This document shows, one piece after another, positions 1 through 13,000 of a stretch of DNA of 64,000 nucleotides. A program made the translations under genes and the position numbers. This DNA comes from Heliopora coerulea (lineage: Eukaryota > Cnidaria > Anthozoa > Scleralcyonacea > Helioporidae): the NCBI GenBank assembly GCA_030142905.1, contig JASJOG010000015.1:1555001-1619000 (forward strand), written 5' to 3'. How positions within the stretch are numbered: the stretch's first letter is position 1; every line of letters begins with the position of its first letter. The notes below the pieces were generated by a model, which had not been told where the DNA came from, ran no database searches, and saw only the letters and a program-made list of their open reading frames with translations.

Positions 1-3000
1 GATATAGAAATTCTATCATGGAGCAAATCTCGCGTAGTTTTTTCGTAATAATAATCTAAACTCTCGCGTCGTGTTTGTATTAGGGGAACTTAAGATACCG
101 AATGGCGACTTCGTTTCAAATTTTGACCAATTTAAATAAGCCACGATTACTTACTTGCAGTTTGTTTTCAACTTTGAAAACGTTTACTTCTTCTAAAACG
201 GCCGTAGAATGCGTTGAAGACAGTCTGAAGCAACTAACTATTCTTTTCCACTAATAAAAAACTGAGAGTGCCGCGTCGGCAGTGATGCACGATGTGTTCG
301 CATGAAAAGACCAAAGGATGAGGGAACTGCCGAACCTTACGAGAGAGTGATACTGACGTTCTAAGCGAAGGGCCGTCGTTCAAAACACGTTTCACTCCTA
401 CGTTTCGTTTCACACTGTTTTCTTGTCGTTGCTTTACGGTAACAATTTATTCATTTTAAAGGACGTCATCATTAAAGTTGTCGTCCTACTTCTCAAGGTT
501 CCTGCTGTTAACGTTTGTTTTCGTTTTCTGCTATACTAGTCTTTCAACTGTGGGAAGCTCCGTACCCGAGTCGAAGACGGTTCTTCGAAATAAGAATGAA
601 AATTGACTTGAACATAACATAAATTCCGGCAATTTAAAGATAATAACAGTTCATTAACAAAAGCATTACATTTTTAAAAGAAAACAATCGAAGTCAGCGT
701 TCTGACGTTAATCTCCAGCGAAAGCTTCAATAAGCATAACACCAACAACACAGAATTATAATCATTCCTCCTCTAGATTGGAAAATTCTGCTTATGGATA
801 GACCAATAAGTACAACAATGTTTTGTCTCTGGTTTTGACTCTATGTTCTCATTTTCACAGCGTCCAACACAAGAGCTGTCATCAGAATTCAGTAAGAAGA
901 TATGCAAATGAAAAACTCGAAAAGATCTGTCCAAATAAAATTAAAAAACATGTTTGTTTTTCAGTGATGTTGACTTATTTTGCATAGAATACTTGTTTGA
1001 GATTAGTGTTTGCATTCTCAGTATCTTATCTATGTGAAATAAAGTAAATATTCATTTCCGATTAATTAAAAAGTTCACTATACACGTTGGACGGTAATTG
1101 ATCAATATTGGTGAACACACACTCGGTTCTTAAGCAGGTGTAAACCAAACATTGCATTTATTCTTTCAGCTGAAACGCAGCTTGTGATGCATTCATTGGT
1201 CTGTAACTTATTACGTTTATTTTTACTTTGGTGTGAGGACATTATGATGTTGGAGTCGCTGAGTTCATGTAACCTTCTACTTTTTAAAAGTTTTGATGGG
1301 CTTTATGTCACACATTTATCACACAGTTGCGTTTTGTTATGCACTGCACGTTGCTACTACGCACCAATCGGGAAAACAAATTATTCATGATTATTTCATG
1401 AATGTGCTCAAGCGAGGTGGCTATAGTTGACGGTGGAGAGTAAATAACGGCTGGTCCAAAGAAAAAACCCCGCATTTCTCGTGGAACACTCCGATTGGAG
1501 GAATTGAAAAGATGTGCCTTAATTCTCAAGAGTTTACAAACAGCCCGACTAAAATACACCTTAAAATGTATGGCGTTGACGTTGGATGCAGGTGTATGCT
1601 CTGTGCGGCATTTGCGAATGTGTTACGCTGTCAAGTTGAAATAACATAAATGCTATGTAGAAATAACAAGCTAGGTACAAGTTGTCATGGAATAAGGTTC
1701 AAATAAGCTGGAAAATTCAAGATTATATCGGGTTCTTTTTTTAATGCAAACACGAAAGAACCATCCCAAGTCAGTTGAATTAGTCATAATCTTTTTATCA
1801 CGATTTTTTTTGCGTTATAATCCGCCTAAACTGTCGAAAACAAACTCGTACAGTTTTACCGCTGCGCAACATGCCTCGACTACCCATTCCATCCTTAATT
1901 TGCCTGTTGATCAACGTTAAACTAGCAGATGAATTTTAACTTCACAGGTCGCATCAATTTTCGCGCATTTGATTGGTTACTTTTATTTTTATGTTACATT
2001 TCATTCAAGATCAATGGCTTTTGTTCGAAATGTCACTGTTTTGTGTTTCCTCATTCCGCTGCCTTCCGACGTTAAATATTTTTTTTATATTACACAACAT
2101 TGTAGCATAAAAAGTGTTCACATAGTATTTAATGTAATGAGGTAGCATACGCCGAGTAATTCTTCCTCGCCAAGATTATTTATTCAAAAATAGGATACTT
2201 AGAGCTGGTGTCGATTTTTGTTTTGAAGAAATGACAAACTCATGCACTCATTTGCATATCCAACCGAGGAACTTGAAGCCTGTAGTTCCGATTTCGAGGA
2301 CGGAATACTCTCTTAAAATCCTGCGGATTCAGGAGTTAAGTTATTGAGAAAATTACAGACCCCTCTGTCTTCTAACATCTGGCTTTTCAACGCCAGTAGA
2401 AGGAATTTTAATGAAAGATTTACTTGAATAAATGAAACTAATAAATCATTCGAAAATCCAACAGCAGTGGATGCTTTCCAACAGTCTACGTTTTCGCAAT
2501 TTAAATTTCACGTGCTATCAATAAATTGTAATGAAACTTTCCATAAAATACCGAGAGAGGGGTGAATTGTGGCTTAGTGCATAATTCGTTGATTTGCTCT
2601 CGCGCAGCCTTTTGTCTTAGAGTTGTTTGTGGACTAGAAGTGATATTACGTACCTTGAAAGCAGGAATTTGTGTCTTGATGTCAATATAAGTCTGGTCTG
2701 GAGTTGAAAGAGAAATGGGTCTTTGGAACAACTTTGTTTCAACTTAACCGAGTCACTTCTACAGCTTGGTAGTCTCCGTTTTCGTGAATTTTGTCGATTG
2801 AGAGACGATTTAACCAACCCACTGTTTTGGACTACACGTTTGTTTGGTTTCCATGATCGAGATAAGAGTTTGGAATATGTTTATGGTTGTGGATCAAAGT
2901 AATTACGGTCGTAGGCGTTTCCACCAATCAGGTTTCTCCACTACAATAAAAAGTAAACGCACATCGTGACGCAGGTGCACCGCCAAGTGTTTCGAGAAAT

Positions 3001-6000
3001 TTTTCACGAAAAAGGAAGAATGATTTTCAAGTTAACGTTTATGTACCTATTCACGTGCACATGTTACACTTTGTATAAAAATTATTACAGTATCTTATTT
3101 GTTTACGATCGAAACATGTTATTGATTTCTTTCGCATTAGCATATTGTTTACCCAGACTTCAGAATGTTCTATGTTGAAATTAGCGTGGAAACACGAGAT
3201 TCAAGAGGTGGCTACTTTTAACAGGATCGACCACCAATTATTTATTAGCAAACGAACATTCTCTGAGGTCTTTTAATTCGTTGTTTTCTTCGGTTTGAAT
3301 AATGATTTCGAACGAGAAAAGGCCTAATTCGGTCGTTAACACGTGTGAAACCTAATCGTTAATCATTCTTCCCTGCGTGGGTGCGCCATTTTAAACAACT
3401 CAGAACACGCGATAAAGGGATTGCGTACCTCAATCATGACAATCAAGAAATAAAAAAAAAAAGGGAGAACTTGAACCTTGCGTGCCATGTGTATTTTCAC
3501 TTCCTCACCATCACCAACAACAACATTATAAAAAAAAAAACAAAAAAAAAAAAACAAACTCCTTTAACTAAGACAACAATCCTTTCAAGTTTTCCAATCG
3601 AATTTAATTCTAACCCCGAGCCCAACAACAGCTAGGAAAAACAAAAAATGCCTAAATAATAATGTGAGAAAAGATAACACGATATGTTCTATACCAGTGA
3701 CGATTGGAAAATGTGCACACGATGTGATTAGTCGAGCGGTTATATGTTTTCTGTTGAGTTACAGTCAATTCTACTCGAAATTACAAGTTTGATAAGTCAC
3801 TTCTTTGGTTTGGTTCAGATAAGGTGGTCGGAAGGTGAACTAGCGAAATGTGTACTAGCATAACGTGCTTAACTTTTACCAAAGGTCCATTTAATGCCAA
3901 TTTACATTAGAACCTAATGGAGTATGTCTTTCTTGGTCCTATAAGTAGGGACGGACCAGTTTTTCCTCTTGGTTTTCGAAAAGACCTGCTCAAGGTGGTC
4001 TAAGAAAAAACCTCGAAGGATAATATTTTTTTTGTGACCAAAACATTAAATTTGTCACATACATCAGAGTCGTATTGATGTTGACTAATCGAGGAAGCAA
4101 AGAAGAATGAAATGGAGCGCGATAGCTGAGCTACGTATAGACAAAGTACAGGTGGTAAGAATGCCTAATTCTCTTCAGGATTGTCGATCTCAAATGCATT
4201 TCTAGCAATCCAGCCTTTTTGGCGGGACATAAGTTTAAAAGTCTCCTGCGAGGTATGTTCTCTCCCGGATACCCGAAAATAGCTCACGCACTCACGTTCG
4301 CTCTAGCCCCTTTCCCTTCGTAAAACTAGATCCACAGGGCCAGCTTAAAGTTTGACACAATTTGGTCAAACAATGTCAGTTATGTGAAACTTTGCTTTCG
4401 GTGAGTAATTTAGCTCTACAAATAATGAAGCACCACAGGTTTTGGATCGTGTATCGCCTTGTTTATTAAGACCAAAGAATGTCAGTCCCTGCTGTACAAC
4501 AGTGTTAGCAAGTTTAGTGGAGCCTTGCGTTTCGTAACAAAGACGTTGACATCATGTAATACTACACGTTTTTAACACTTTGTAAATCGAAGTTTAGTCA
4601 GGTTAGCTTAGTCGAAGGGATTTCCAGTCGAGTGGAAAATCTACCTGCTAAATTAGTGGCAAACTACATCAGCAAAGTCACTCTACCGTGACAAAATTTC
4701 ATATTTCATGCAAACCGATATATGTAGAAAGTAAGCATTTTGTTTCGAACAAATATCGGCAATAGTTATTAAATAATTATATGAGGTTTATAATTTCGAA
4801 ATACCCAAACAACTCGAAATAAAGTTTGCGGAGTAAACTTACTTGAGCTGATTGCAAAATGCTAATGACCTCACCTTTGGAAAATTGATCACCAACATGA
4901 TCTAATGCTAGAATCTCTCACTGTCCCATGTCGGACGTATCAGGCGGAAAGCCTAGACGACGTGATTGGCTACTTCCGTGCGAGATTTCACAGCAAAGCA
5001 GGTTTTCTAAACATTAATTGTATGCTTGAGGTAATTCACTGAAACGGTTCGCCAAGTATGATGCAGTGAGCACTTATTGAGGCACGAAAATTCCAAAATG
5101 CAAAAGTCATTCTAGCTGCAGATATATCTAGAGTATAAACATTAGAAAGCCGCTAAATAAAGCGCACATCAAGAGGCACAGCTACCATCAAACAAGGTAC
5201 GCTTGCATTGAAGAAAGCTTTGAATGAATCCATATGGCAGATTTGAGATATCTTGAATACACTGAAATAAGGAAGGTTTGTATCAGTCGGGTCAATTTGT
5301 GTTAACGGAGGTGAAACTTTATTTACTCGTTAATTATACTTTCTCTGAGAGTTGTTGCAACGTACAAAATACTTATATGATTTAAATTTATTTCATGGGT
5401 ATTTAGTTAATAAAAAAACAAACCATATGGTGAGAATGCTCTTCTAATCAACTCTGCCATCAATCGCCGTAGCACCGAAAGTAAGGTGTAACTTGCCTTA
5501 CATGTTCCGAGTTAATATATGTTCCGAGTTAATATTTCGTAATCGATTGACTAGGTTTTCATAATCAGCTCAAGAGTGTATGTAGTTTTTATTAAGTGTG
5601 ATCAGAAAATAGAGGATTGTCAACCAATCGAATCACAAATACTTTCCGAGACTGCGAAAATCGGAGAAACCTTCGAGGACAAAGAAGTCTTTTCTCAAGT
5701 ACCTCAGTATCCAGTCTAACGCCATTTCCTTCAAGACCACATTCTCCCAGCAACATGTTAGAATCTCGCACTTATTTGACATTTCTGTCATTTTGGGAAA
5801 GAATATCATATTTTGGAAAATTGGGGGTAAAAAACCTGTCAAACATACTCGTGTGATACTTGTGATTCATTACACAACCATGCCTTGTTTGCTTTGCTTA
5901 GGAAGACCTCCCAAAAGTCTTAACAACTCCATTTTTTGCTCAACTCTTTCAAGGTGGGAGCTCCCCCCTTGACGAATAAAATGGTCTGGCGTTAGCCAGA

Positions 6001-9000
6001 GTAACATGATAGGAAAGAGTTAAAGGAGGTGGAAATTGTGAGAGTTAACCTCGCCTAAGATATATCTCACTAGAACTATTCGTTTGGCCTTAACTTGAAG
6101 AACCTACTGAAAAGTTTGTTAAATGTTTTTTGCAAATTTTTTTTTGTCAAGAAAATCAAAGCATGTCAATGAGTACACAGCTTAATATTTGTTCAATATT
6201 ATGATTATTCAATTACGCTAACAAATTTCACAACATTCAGTAGTGCTTTAAGATCAATGTTTTTACATGAGTGAACGCCCAGTTTCTAAAATTATTCATC
6301 AGTTTGCAAAAACAATGGAATAAAATGTAAACATGTTAAAAGCTAAAGTTTTGTTTTGTTGAATCAGCTCAGCGAGCGAGTTCCAGAAAAGATTCTTAAT
6401 CCTTGCATTCATATTTCAAAAACCATTGTTGCTTCAATGTTGAATAACATGCTTGAAACAATTTCGAGCAATATTGTTGTTACGGCCGTCAATGTAGTTC
6501 ATCCGTGTTGATGTTGTCACTGCATTGTTGAACCAGCAATGCTATGACAACTAGTTCGACTTTTACGTATGGAAGAGACTGATGTATTGAGTAAACATAT
6601 TTCGTGTACTTCACTCGTATGAGGATCCATCGCTAAAAAAGCCAAGTCTCCCTTCTGTCCACTTGGCAGTTTTGTTTCGTTTGTTACTCCAAGTGACCGA
6701 ACTGATTTCTATTTTGCGGTATGCTCAACGTATTATTCCCTAACGAAACTGGGCTGTCTTGTGCTTCCTAGATATCGCGGTTGTCGACATTTTGTTAGGT
6801 AACAAAAACTACATAATTTAAAGAAACATGCTTACATACATAGAAACGAGTATGGAATGGTTAAAATTTTGGACTAAATGAATGTAATTAGCGTAGCAAA
6901 GCCGCTGGTTCTCCCATAATGTTACGTGGGTAACCCAGTTACAGGTGACAGGGTTATTAGAGAAACACATGGAACTCAATGAGTATACCTTCCGAATCAT
7001 TTTGTAGCCCACTTACTCCCTGTACCGTTCTTTCTCCTCTTCCTGCCAGTAAGCCATGAAAGGAGAGTAGGAGTGACTATGAGACCCTTTATCATTGTTT
7101 CCACTACTGCAGTTCTATGACTTGGGATCCATTTCATTAGCTTCTATGAAAATATTTTATGATTTCGTCGCAATATCCTTATGGATAATAGTAGACTATT
7201 TTTTTTTATTTTTGTTTTTTTTTGAGGATTAAATCTTTAGTGTAAAAGCTCGACTAACAGCGTAGCCTCAAAGAAAAAAAAAGGCAAAGAAAAGATGTTC
7301 AAGTTCCTCTTATTGGGATTAGATATACTAAGTGTACCCGGCGCGGGAATTTTTCTATCAAGCGTACTAGTGAGGTTCGCACGTCCATCTTGTTTGACGT
7401 GACTTGTTTGACTAAACAGCACCTTTCTATTCTTTTTTGTTTTTTTAACTTTCAGAGCGATTTAAATGCCGGAATATCTCGACATCGTTGAAAGAATCGT
7501 GGAAGGCGGGGAATATACGACTATCGAACAAGGCAAACGTGACTAGCAACTGTCTTGGATCAATTGCTAGTTGCTTTTGTCCCGTTTGTTGGTTGTCAAA
7601 TAGAAGCAGCAGCATTCAAGAACAGCAAATGAAAGCTGAGTGTTACCGAGATTATGACGTCAAAAGCAACCCTCGCCTCACTTCTCTTTAAACTCGGCTA
7701 CTTTAACGCCACCGGCTCAAAATGCAACATGATCATTCCGATAAAACATTCATTTCAACCAATTTCCAGGAGAAATTTTCCCTTTCGTAATCATCAGATC
7801 CTTAACATGGCTCGGGAAAATGGCTGACGAACTTTATGTCGGAGAGTTTCTTCAAAGAATGACTTAATTTGAAAAAATAAGTTATAAATAAACGAGGAAA
7901 AAGAAATCGAATATTTGTGTTGTGACAGACAGTACTAGTTTCACATGACAAATGCAAACAGTTTACTTCAAAGTCTAGAAAAACACGGGGCTATATTCTT
8001 TACAGTCTCATAAAATACACTGAAGTACTAGTTGGTTTAACAGAATATTGTATGAGTGACTATATAATGTTGATAGAACAATAAAATCGATATAACTTGT
8101 GTTTACTTGAATGGAATTAAACAGTTTGAAAAAGTTCAAGATATATTACCTGCTCATAATCTTGATTTTATCTACAAGACTTAAGTCAACTATAAAAGTT
8201 GACTGAAATAAATTTAGATGACTTTAAATTTAGGATTTAGTTGACTTTATTAAAGTTCTATTAATATCAACAATTTATTTTATAATATGATCTAATGTAA
8301 TATATCATGATAATCAGCTTCTGTGAAATGGTTTTATCGTTCAATCAAGCAGAACCGAGATGTAATTTTAAGAGATATTAACGCATATCAATGAAATATG
8401 AAAACAATTGGATCGCAGTTCTAGTGCAATTTAGAAACCAAAACCAGCCGACAGCTTCAAAAACTATAAAATAAATACAACGTGGAATATTTGCAATTTA
8501 GATCAAGAAATTGCAAGTTCACTAAAGTTCAATTTTGCACAATGGTATTACCATTTGATCCACAGACTTAAAGTCAAGAACCAATAGAATAATATTATGT
8601 GCTTCTGAGGACCTATGTTTTATAAAGATAAAATAGAAGTAAAAAATAAACTCAAGCACTACTAAAACAATAGTCTAGTTGCCTATAGTTCTCTAAACAT
8701 TAATCAAAAGATAATAGCACTCTTTTTCTATTCTAATCTGGGGACCTCGTTCAGTTACAATCAGGAAAAGAAGATACGATTTAATGCAATTGGTTATTTT
8801 TAATGACCAATTGGTTAACCATATTGTTAATTTTTAATGCAACAGTACCACGAGGAAGACAACAGAAGAGTTCATTGGACGCATCCCCATCTCCTCGGAG
8901 AAAAAATTTGTAAAAGCATCTCAGCCTTGATAGTAGTCAGAATTATAGGAATAAATAATAACTTGGATTACTGGCTGCCAGAATATGTAACAACTCTAAA

Positions 9001-10062
9001 ATAGTTGAGGGAAAAACTTGAGCAACATAGTGCAATTCAAATTGAAATTCTGCAACTTAAAATAAATCTCCCAAACACAACATCCTTTATTTATGTGCTG
9101 AAGTGTACAAAAAAGAAGCTTCATTTATCGATTACTAACAAGCTATAAACAGACTACCAACTGGTTCGAGATTTTAGATTTTTTATTGATAATGCAGTTC
9201 CATTTCCACCAAAAATACGTCCTTCATGCAGTTTCATAAATTAAAAGAAGTATTTATCCTCTACATCTCGGGTACATTGTGTAAACGCATTATTCTTGGA
9301 ACAAAAATATTATAGGCTTGGTTTACATTTTAATGTTTACAAGTTCATTTCAACTAGAGTATTATTTCATTTTTATCTACCAACAAGTTCAATACAGTAC
9401 ACCGTTCGATCAGTCAACATGGTCAGAACAAGGTAGGTTAAGTATCAAAGCACAGGACCAAATTGAAAATAAACGCGTAAAAAAAGAAAAGGAAACTGAA
9501 AAGCAGAGAACTAACTGAAAAATTAATGTGAGTAGGTTTGAAGTCAATTTCATGATTTCATGTAACACGGACAGATCACCATCACTTTGAACCAAAAAAA
9601 AACCCCTGAGCAAATTCATAGAGAACAAAAAATTGTGATGTCAAATTTCCACTGTACGGAATTTTCGATTTTCCGCGCGCGCCGGAATTTTCCTCTTGTC
9701 TTATGAACTCTTGAATGAAGCAAATGCGATGAGAAAAATCGATTAGACATATCCGCCAACTGAAACTAGGCGTAACGCCACCAGGAGACTGGATCCCTTT
9801 TCCCAACATTGGTTGATTTCTTCTTCATTTGCATGCACTGAAGGACTTTTTCTTCTTATTTCGCATACAAACTGAACGGGCAGTGGGACAACATTTAGGT
9901 CTAAAGACAAAAATGACCTCGCAATTAAAATGTCATAACTAGCCAATTCCAATGTGCTACAAAAATGTTTGAGTTGTTTTCTCCGCAAAATTTCCTCCCG
10001 GAGAATCATTAGTCCCTATAACGTTTCCAAAAACCTTTTCAAAGGTCTTTCAAAATTTCTTT
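1..10062. other. Gene-poor flank, no supported gene
   Basis: AT-rich sequence in both strands with only short open frames and no frame-consistent chain of exons. Weak signals that were not enough for a call are an open frame of 50 codons at 102-254 (plus) whose start looks like a basic, serine-rich presequence, an isolated 44-base exon-like block flanked by good splice signals on the minus strand near 2657-2700, and a strong acceptor near 7455 followed by a 26-codon open frame. A small foldback element lies at 5942-6021. It may contain regulatory DNA or non-coding exons that cannot be recognised here. Confidence 0.5.
5942..6021. repeat. Short inverted-repeat element (MITE-like)
   Basis: An 80-base block begins with AACTCTTTC and ends with its exact complement GAAAGAGTT, and holds a smaller inverted pair in the centre (TCTGGC...GCCAGA). 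This is the form of a tiny non-autonomous foldback element. No transposase and no clear target duplication is seen. Confidence 0.5.
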
Positions 10063-13000
10063 TTATCTATCTTTCCGTGGTCGCATTCTGAAATTTTTGT
10101 CTTTCTGTCTCTCCATCAGGAGATTTTCCTCCGCGTTCTCGATCTCTTGTTTACGCACGTTAGATTGTAACTCTTTCTCGAAGAGCTCGGGCTTAGGAAT
10201 GTTAGATCTTGCCACCATATCAAGAAATTCGTCCATCACTTTCCTATCGCCAACCGGATCTAATTCATCATGGAATTTCAAACTCTTATCTAGACAGAAA
10301 GATGAACGGATGAATGAATGAATGAATGAATGAATGAATGAATGAACAAACGAACGAAATATTGAATAAACAAGTAAATTCAACACATAAAAGAACGAGC
10401 AAATAAAGGATATACACAATGAGCAAATGAATGACTGTTTTTCCGTATTGCTTTCTTGCCATATAAAAATTGCGTAGGATAACATTCCTTTCAAGTTGGT
10501 AGAGTCTTGAGAAAGGGTGTTGATGGTAGTGAGCATTGTTTAGGCAGCCTCAGCAACGATCGTCGTCGGACTCAAGTGCGTCCAAACCTCAGGCAGTCCT
10601 CCTTAAGATTGCTTAAACATCGACGATAAACTTCACCAAAAGTCGATTCTTACTTCTCAATTCAAACTAATTACTTTACTTTGGTTCACCTGTTGACTAT
10701 TGTTGCTGTCACAGTCAATGTGGTTCTCACTAACTGCGCCACTTACTGCCATTTTTTTATTGTTAATTTTTTTTTTTTTGGTTACTAAAACGTAACAAAA
10801 CGACATACCTTTCTTCTTTATAGAGTTTTTCAATTCTTTTTTCGCTGCTTTTTTGTGGTGTTGCTTGGTCTTTTTATTTTTTTTCAGATGAATTTTAGAA
10901 GAGTGAATCACTTTCTTTTTGTGACTATGTTCTTTTTCCTTTGAAATATCCTCCTTAGAAACTTTGTCATGAAATTTCTTCGAGCGGTGTTTGTGATTAG
11001 CAGGAGCTGGAGGTGGAGCTGGGACAGGAAATGTAGCGGGAACTGGGGCAGGAATAGCTGCAGGAGCAGGAGGAGGCACTGCGGCAGGAGCTGGGGGAGG
11101 CACTGCAGCAGGAGCTGGGGAAGGTACTGCAGGGGGGACTGGGGCAGGTACTGCAGGGGGGACTGGGGCAGGCACTGCGGCTGGAGCTGGGGCAGGTACT
11201 GCACCTGGAAGTGGTGGTGGCGCACCGGGTGCTGGTGTTCCTGGGGTAGGTAGCGGTACACCAGGTGCCGGAGTTCCCGGAGCCGGAGGTGGTGTACCAG
11301 GTGCCGGTTTTCCCGGGGTCGGTGGTGATGTCCCGGGTGCTGCTGTAGGCACCACAGGTAAAGCTGTAGGTGCAACTTCGGTAGGTTTTGTACCTAAAAT
11401 GAAAATAAGACGTGTATCTCTTAATTTGTGTTCTTAACTATAATACCAGAAAAAAAAATTACAACTGAACTCCAAAATATCTACCAGTATATTATCAGCA
11501 AATGGTGGTTGCACGAGAAAGAATATAGCAAAAAAAAAAAAATAGATAAAAAAGACTAAATCAAACAGACGAGTAAACGGCAAGCCAGATTGAGTATTTG
11601 AAATTAGTAAAGAGGACGACAGTGTTGTTCGACTAAATTATCGAATTCTCTTTATACAGTCTCTCAAATAGATTGATTGTTACCGTCAAAGAATAAGGCT
11701 GCAATTCATCATAAAACAGTCATGATGATAATGATGACGATCATGGCGATGATAGTAAAATATTCAAGGGGTTTGTTATCGGGTTTGATTGCTATGATAA
11801 ACCATCTCAAACTGTAATACACAAATACAAATGCACATGTGCTGTAATCTACAAATGTATGTGTACATCGGTTATAATATACAAATGTATGTATGTTGTG
11901 ATATATTGTTAAGGTTACGTTTATCTTTTATCTGGTTAGTTTTTCATCAGTGATTTTCTGGAAGATATTTTAATGTTATTTCATTAGTTTTTTGTCAAAT
12001 GATTTTCTTGTGAGATTTGCCTTTTACCAGAAAATCTAACCTTTCCGTTTCTTTTTACGTATGTTGAGCGGCCGGACTTGCACAATGTGAAGACTTATTT
12101 TTATCTTTCCTAGAAAAGATTTATTTTTCTCGGAATTATGCACATTATCAGTTACTTCGCTTCAATAAACTTTATATACGAAAAGAATTAAATCAGAATT
12201 TAAGAGGTTAAAATCACGATACATAATGGGTAATATCTGGTTCACTTATTTGTCAATCAATTAGAAAAACCAGCCAATCAACTAAAGAATCAAATTAATC
12301 AGTCAATCAATCAATCAATCAATCAACCAATCAACCAAATAATCAATCAATCATAATTAATTAGTTCAATTTATTAATTCAATTGATAAATAAATTACTT
12401 AAAATATCAACCGAACAGCAACACCAATCAAAACTAACACCAGTGACTAGAAACTCCAAACAGTTAAGATGTAGAATTTATGTAATCCAAAGTCAACGTT
12501 TTGAATATGTATAAGATTGCAGTACATGCCAAGTCAGAATCAGAAATCAGATTCAAAGTCAGAACTGGGATCAGTGACAGAGACAACGTCTAGAGTGAAT
12601 TGACGGACAGATTTAGAGAGTTGGAGAAAGAGTTATAGTTTGAGGAATACCAAAGCCTTGAGCTAGCGCTAGAGCTAGAAAGATACGTTTGGAGATAAAA
12701 CCGAACTCCAAAGAAGATCCGACAAACAAAGAGAATTAATTAGAGAAAGACAATTGGAAGGACGTTGAAAGAGATTTTATACATCATTGTACAGGAATAA
12801 CTTCTAGCCACTTTAACGATAAAGAATTATTTTGTACCTTGCTGAGGTGTTGGCTGGGTTCCAGGAGCCGGAGTACGCGGAGCTGTGGGTGCGGGATATG
12901 GATAAGGGTACGGCGTTCCAGCATGAGGGGGATATTGTGTCGGGTATGGATAGGGATAAGGTGGAGGGGGAGGAGTCGTAATATCTGGTGGTAACTCAAC

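Noticed and set aside
102..254. 50-codon plus-strand frame starting MATSFQILTN with presequence-like composition
   Set aside because: Short, no recognisable family, no partner exon and stop codon overlapping an AATAAA; chance cannot be excluded.
7488..7691. 67-codon frame after a strong acceptor, and an overlapping 26-codon frame MPEYLDIVERIVEGG
   Set aside because: The two frames exclude each other and no upstream or downstream exon joins either one.
10908..11375. Long frames overlapping the Pro-rich exon on both strands (His/Leu-rich, Arg/Trp/Gly-rich)
   Set aside because: Shadow frames of the GC-rich proline codons; the Pro/Ala frame joins exons 8 and 10 in phase.
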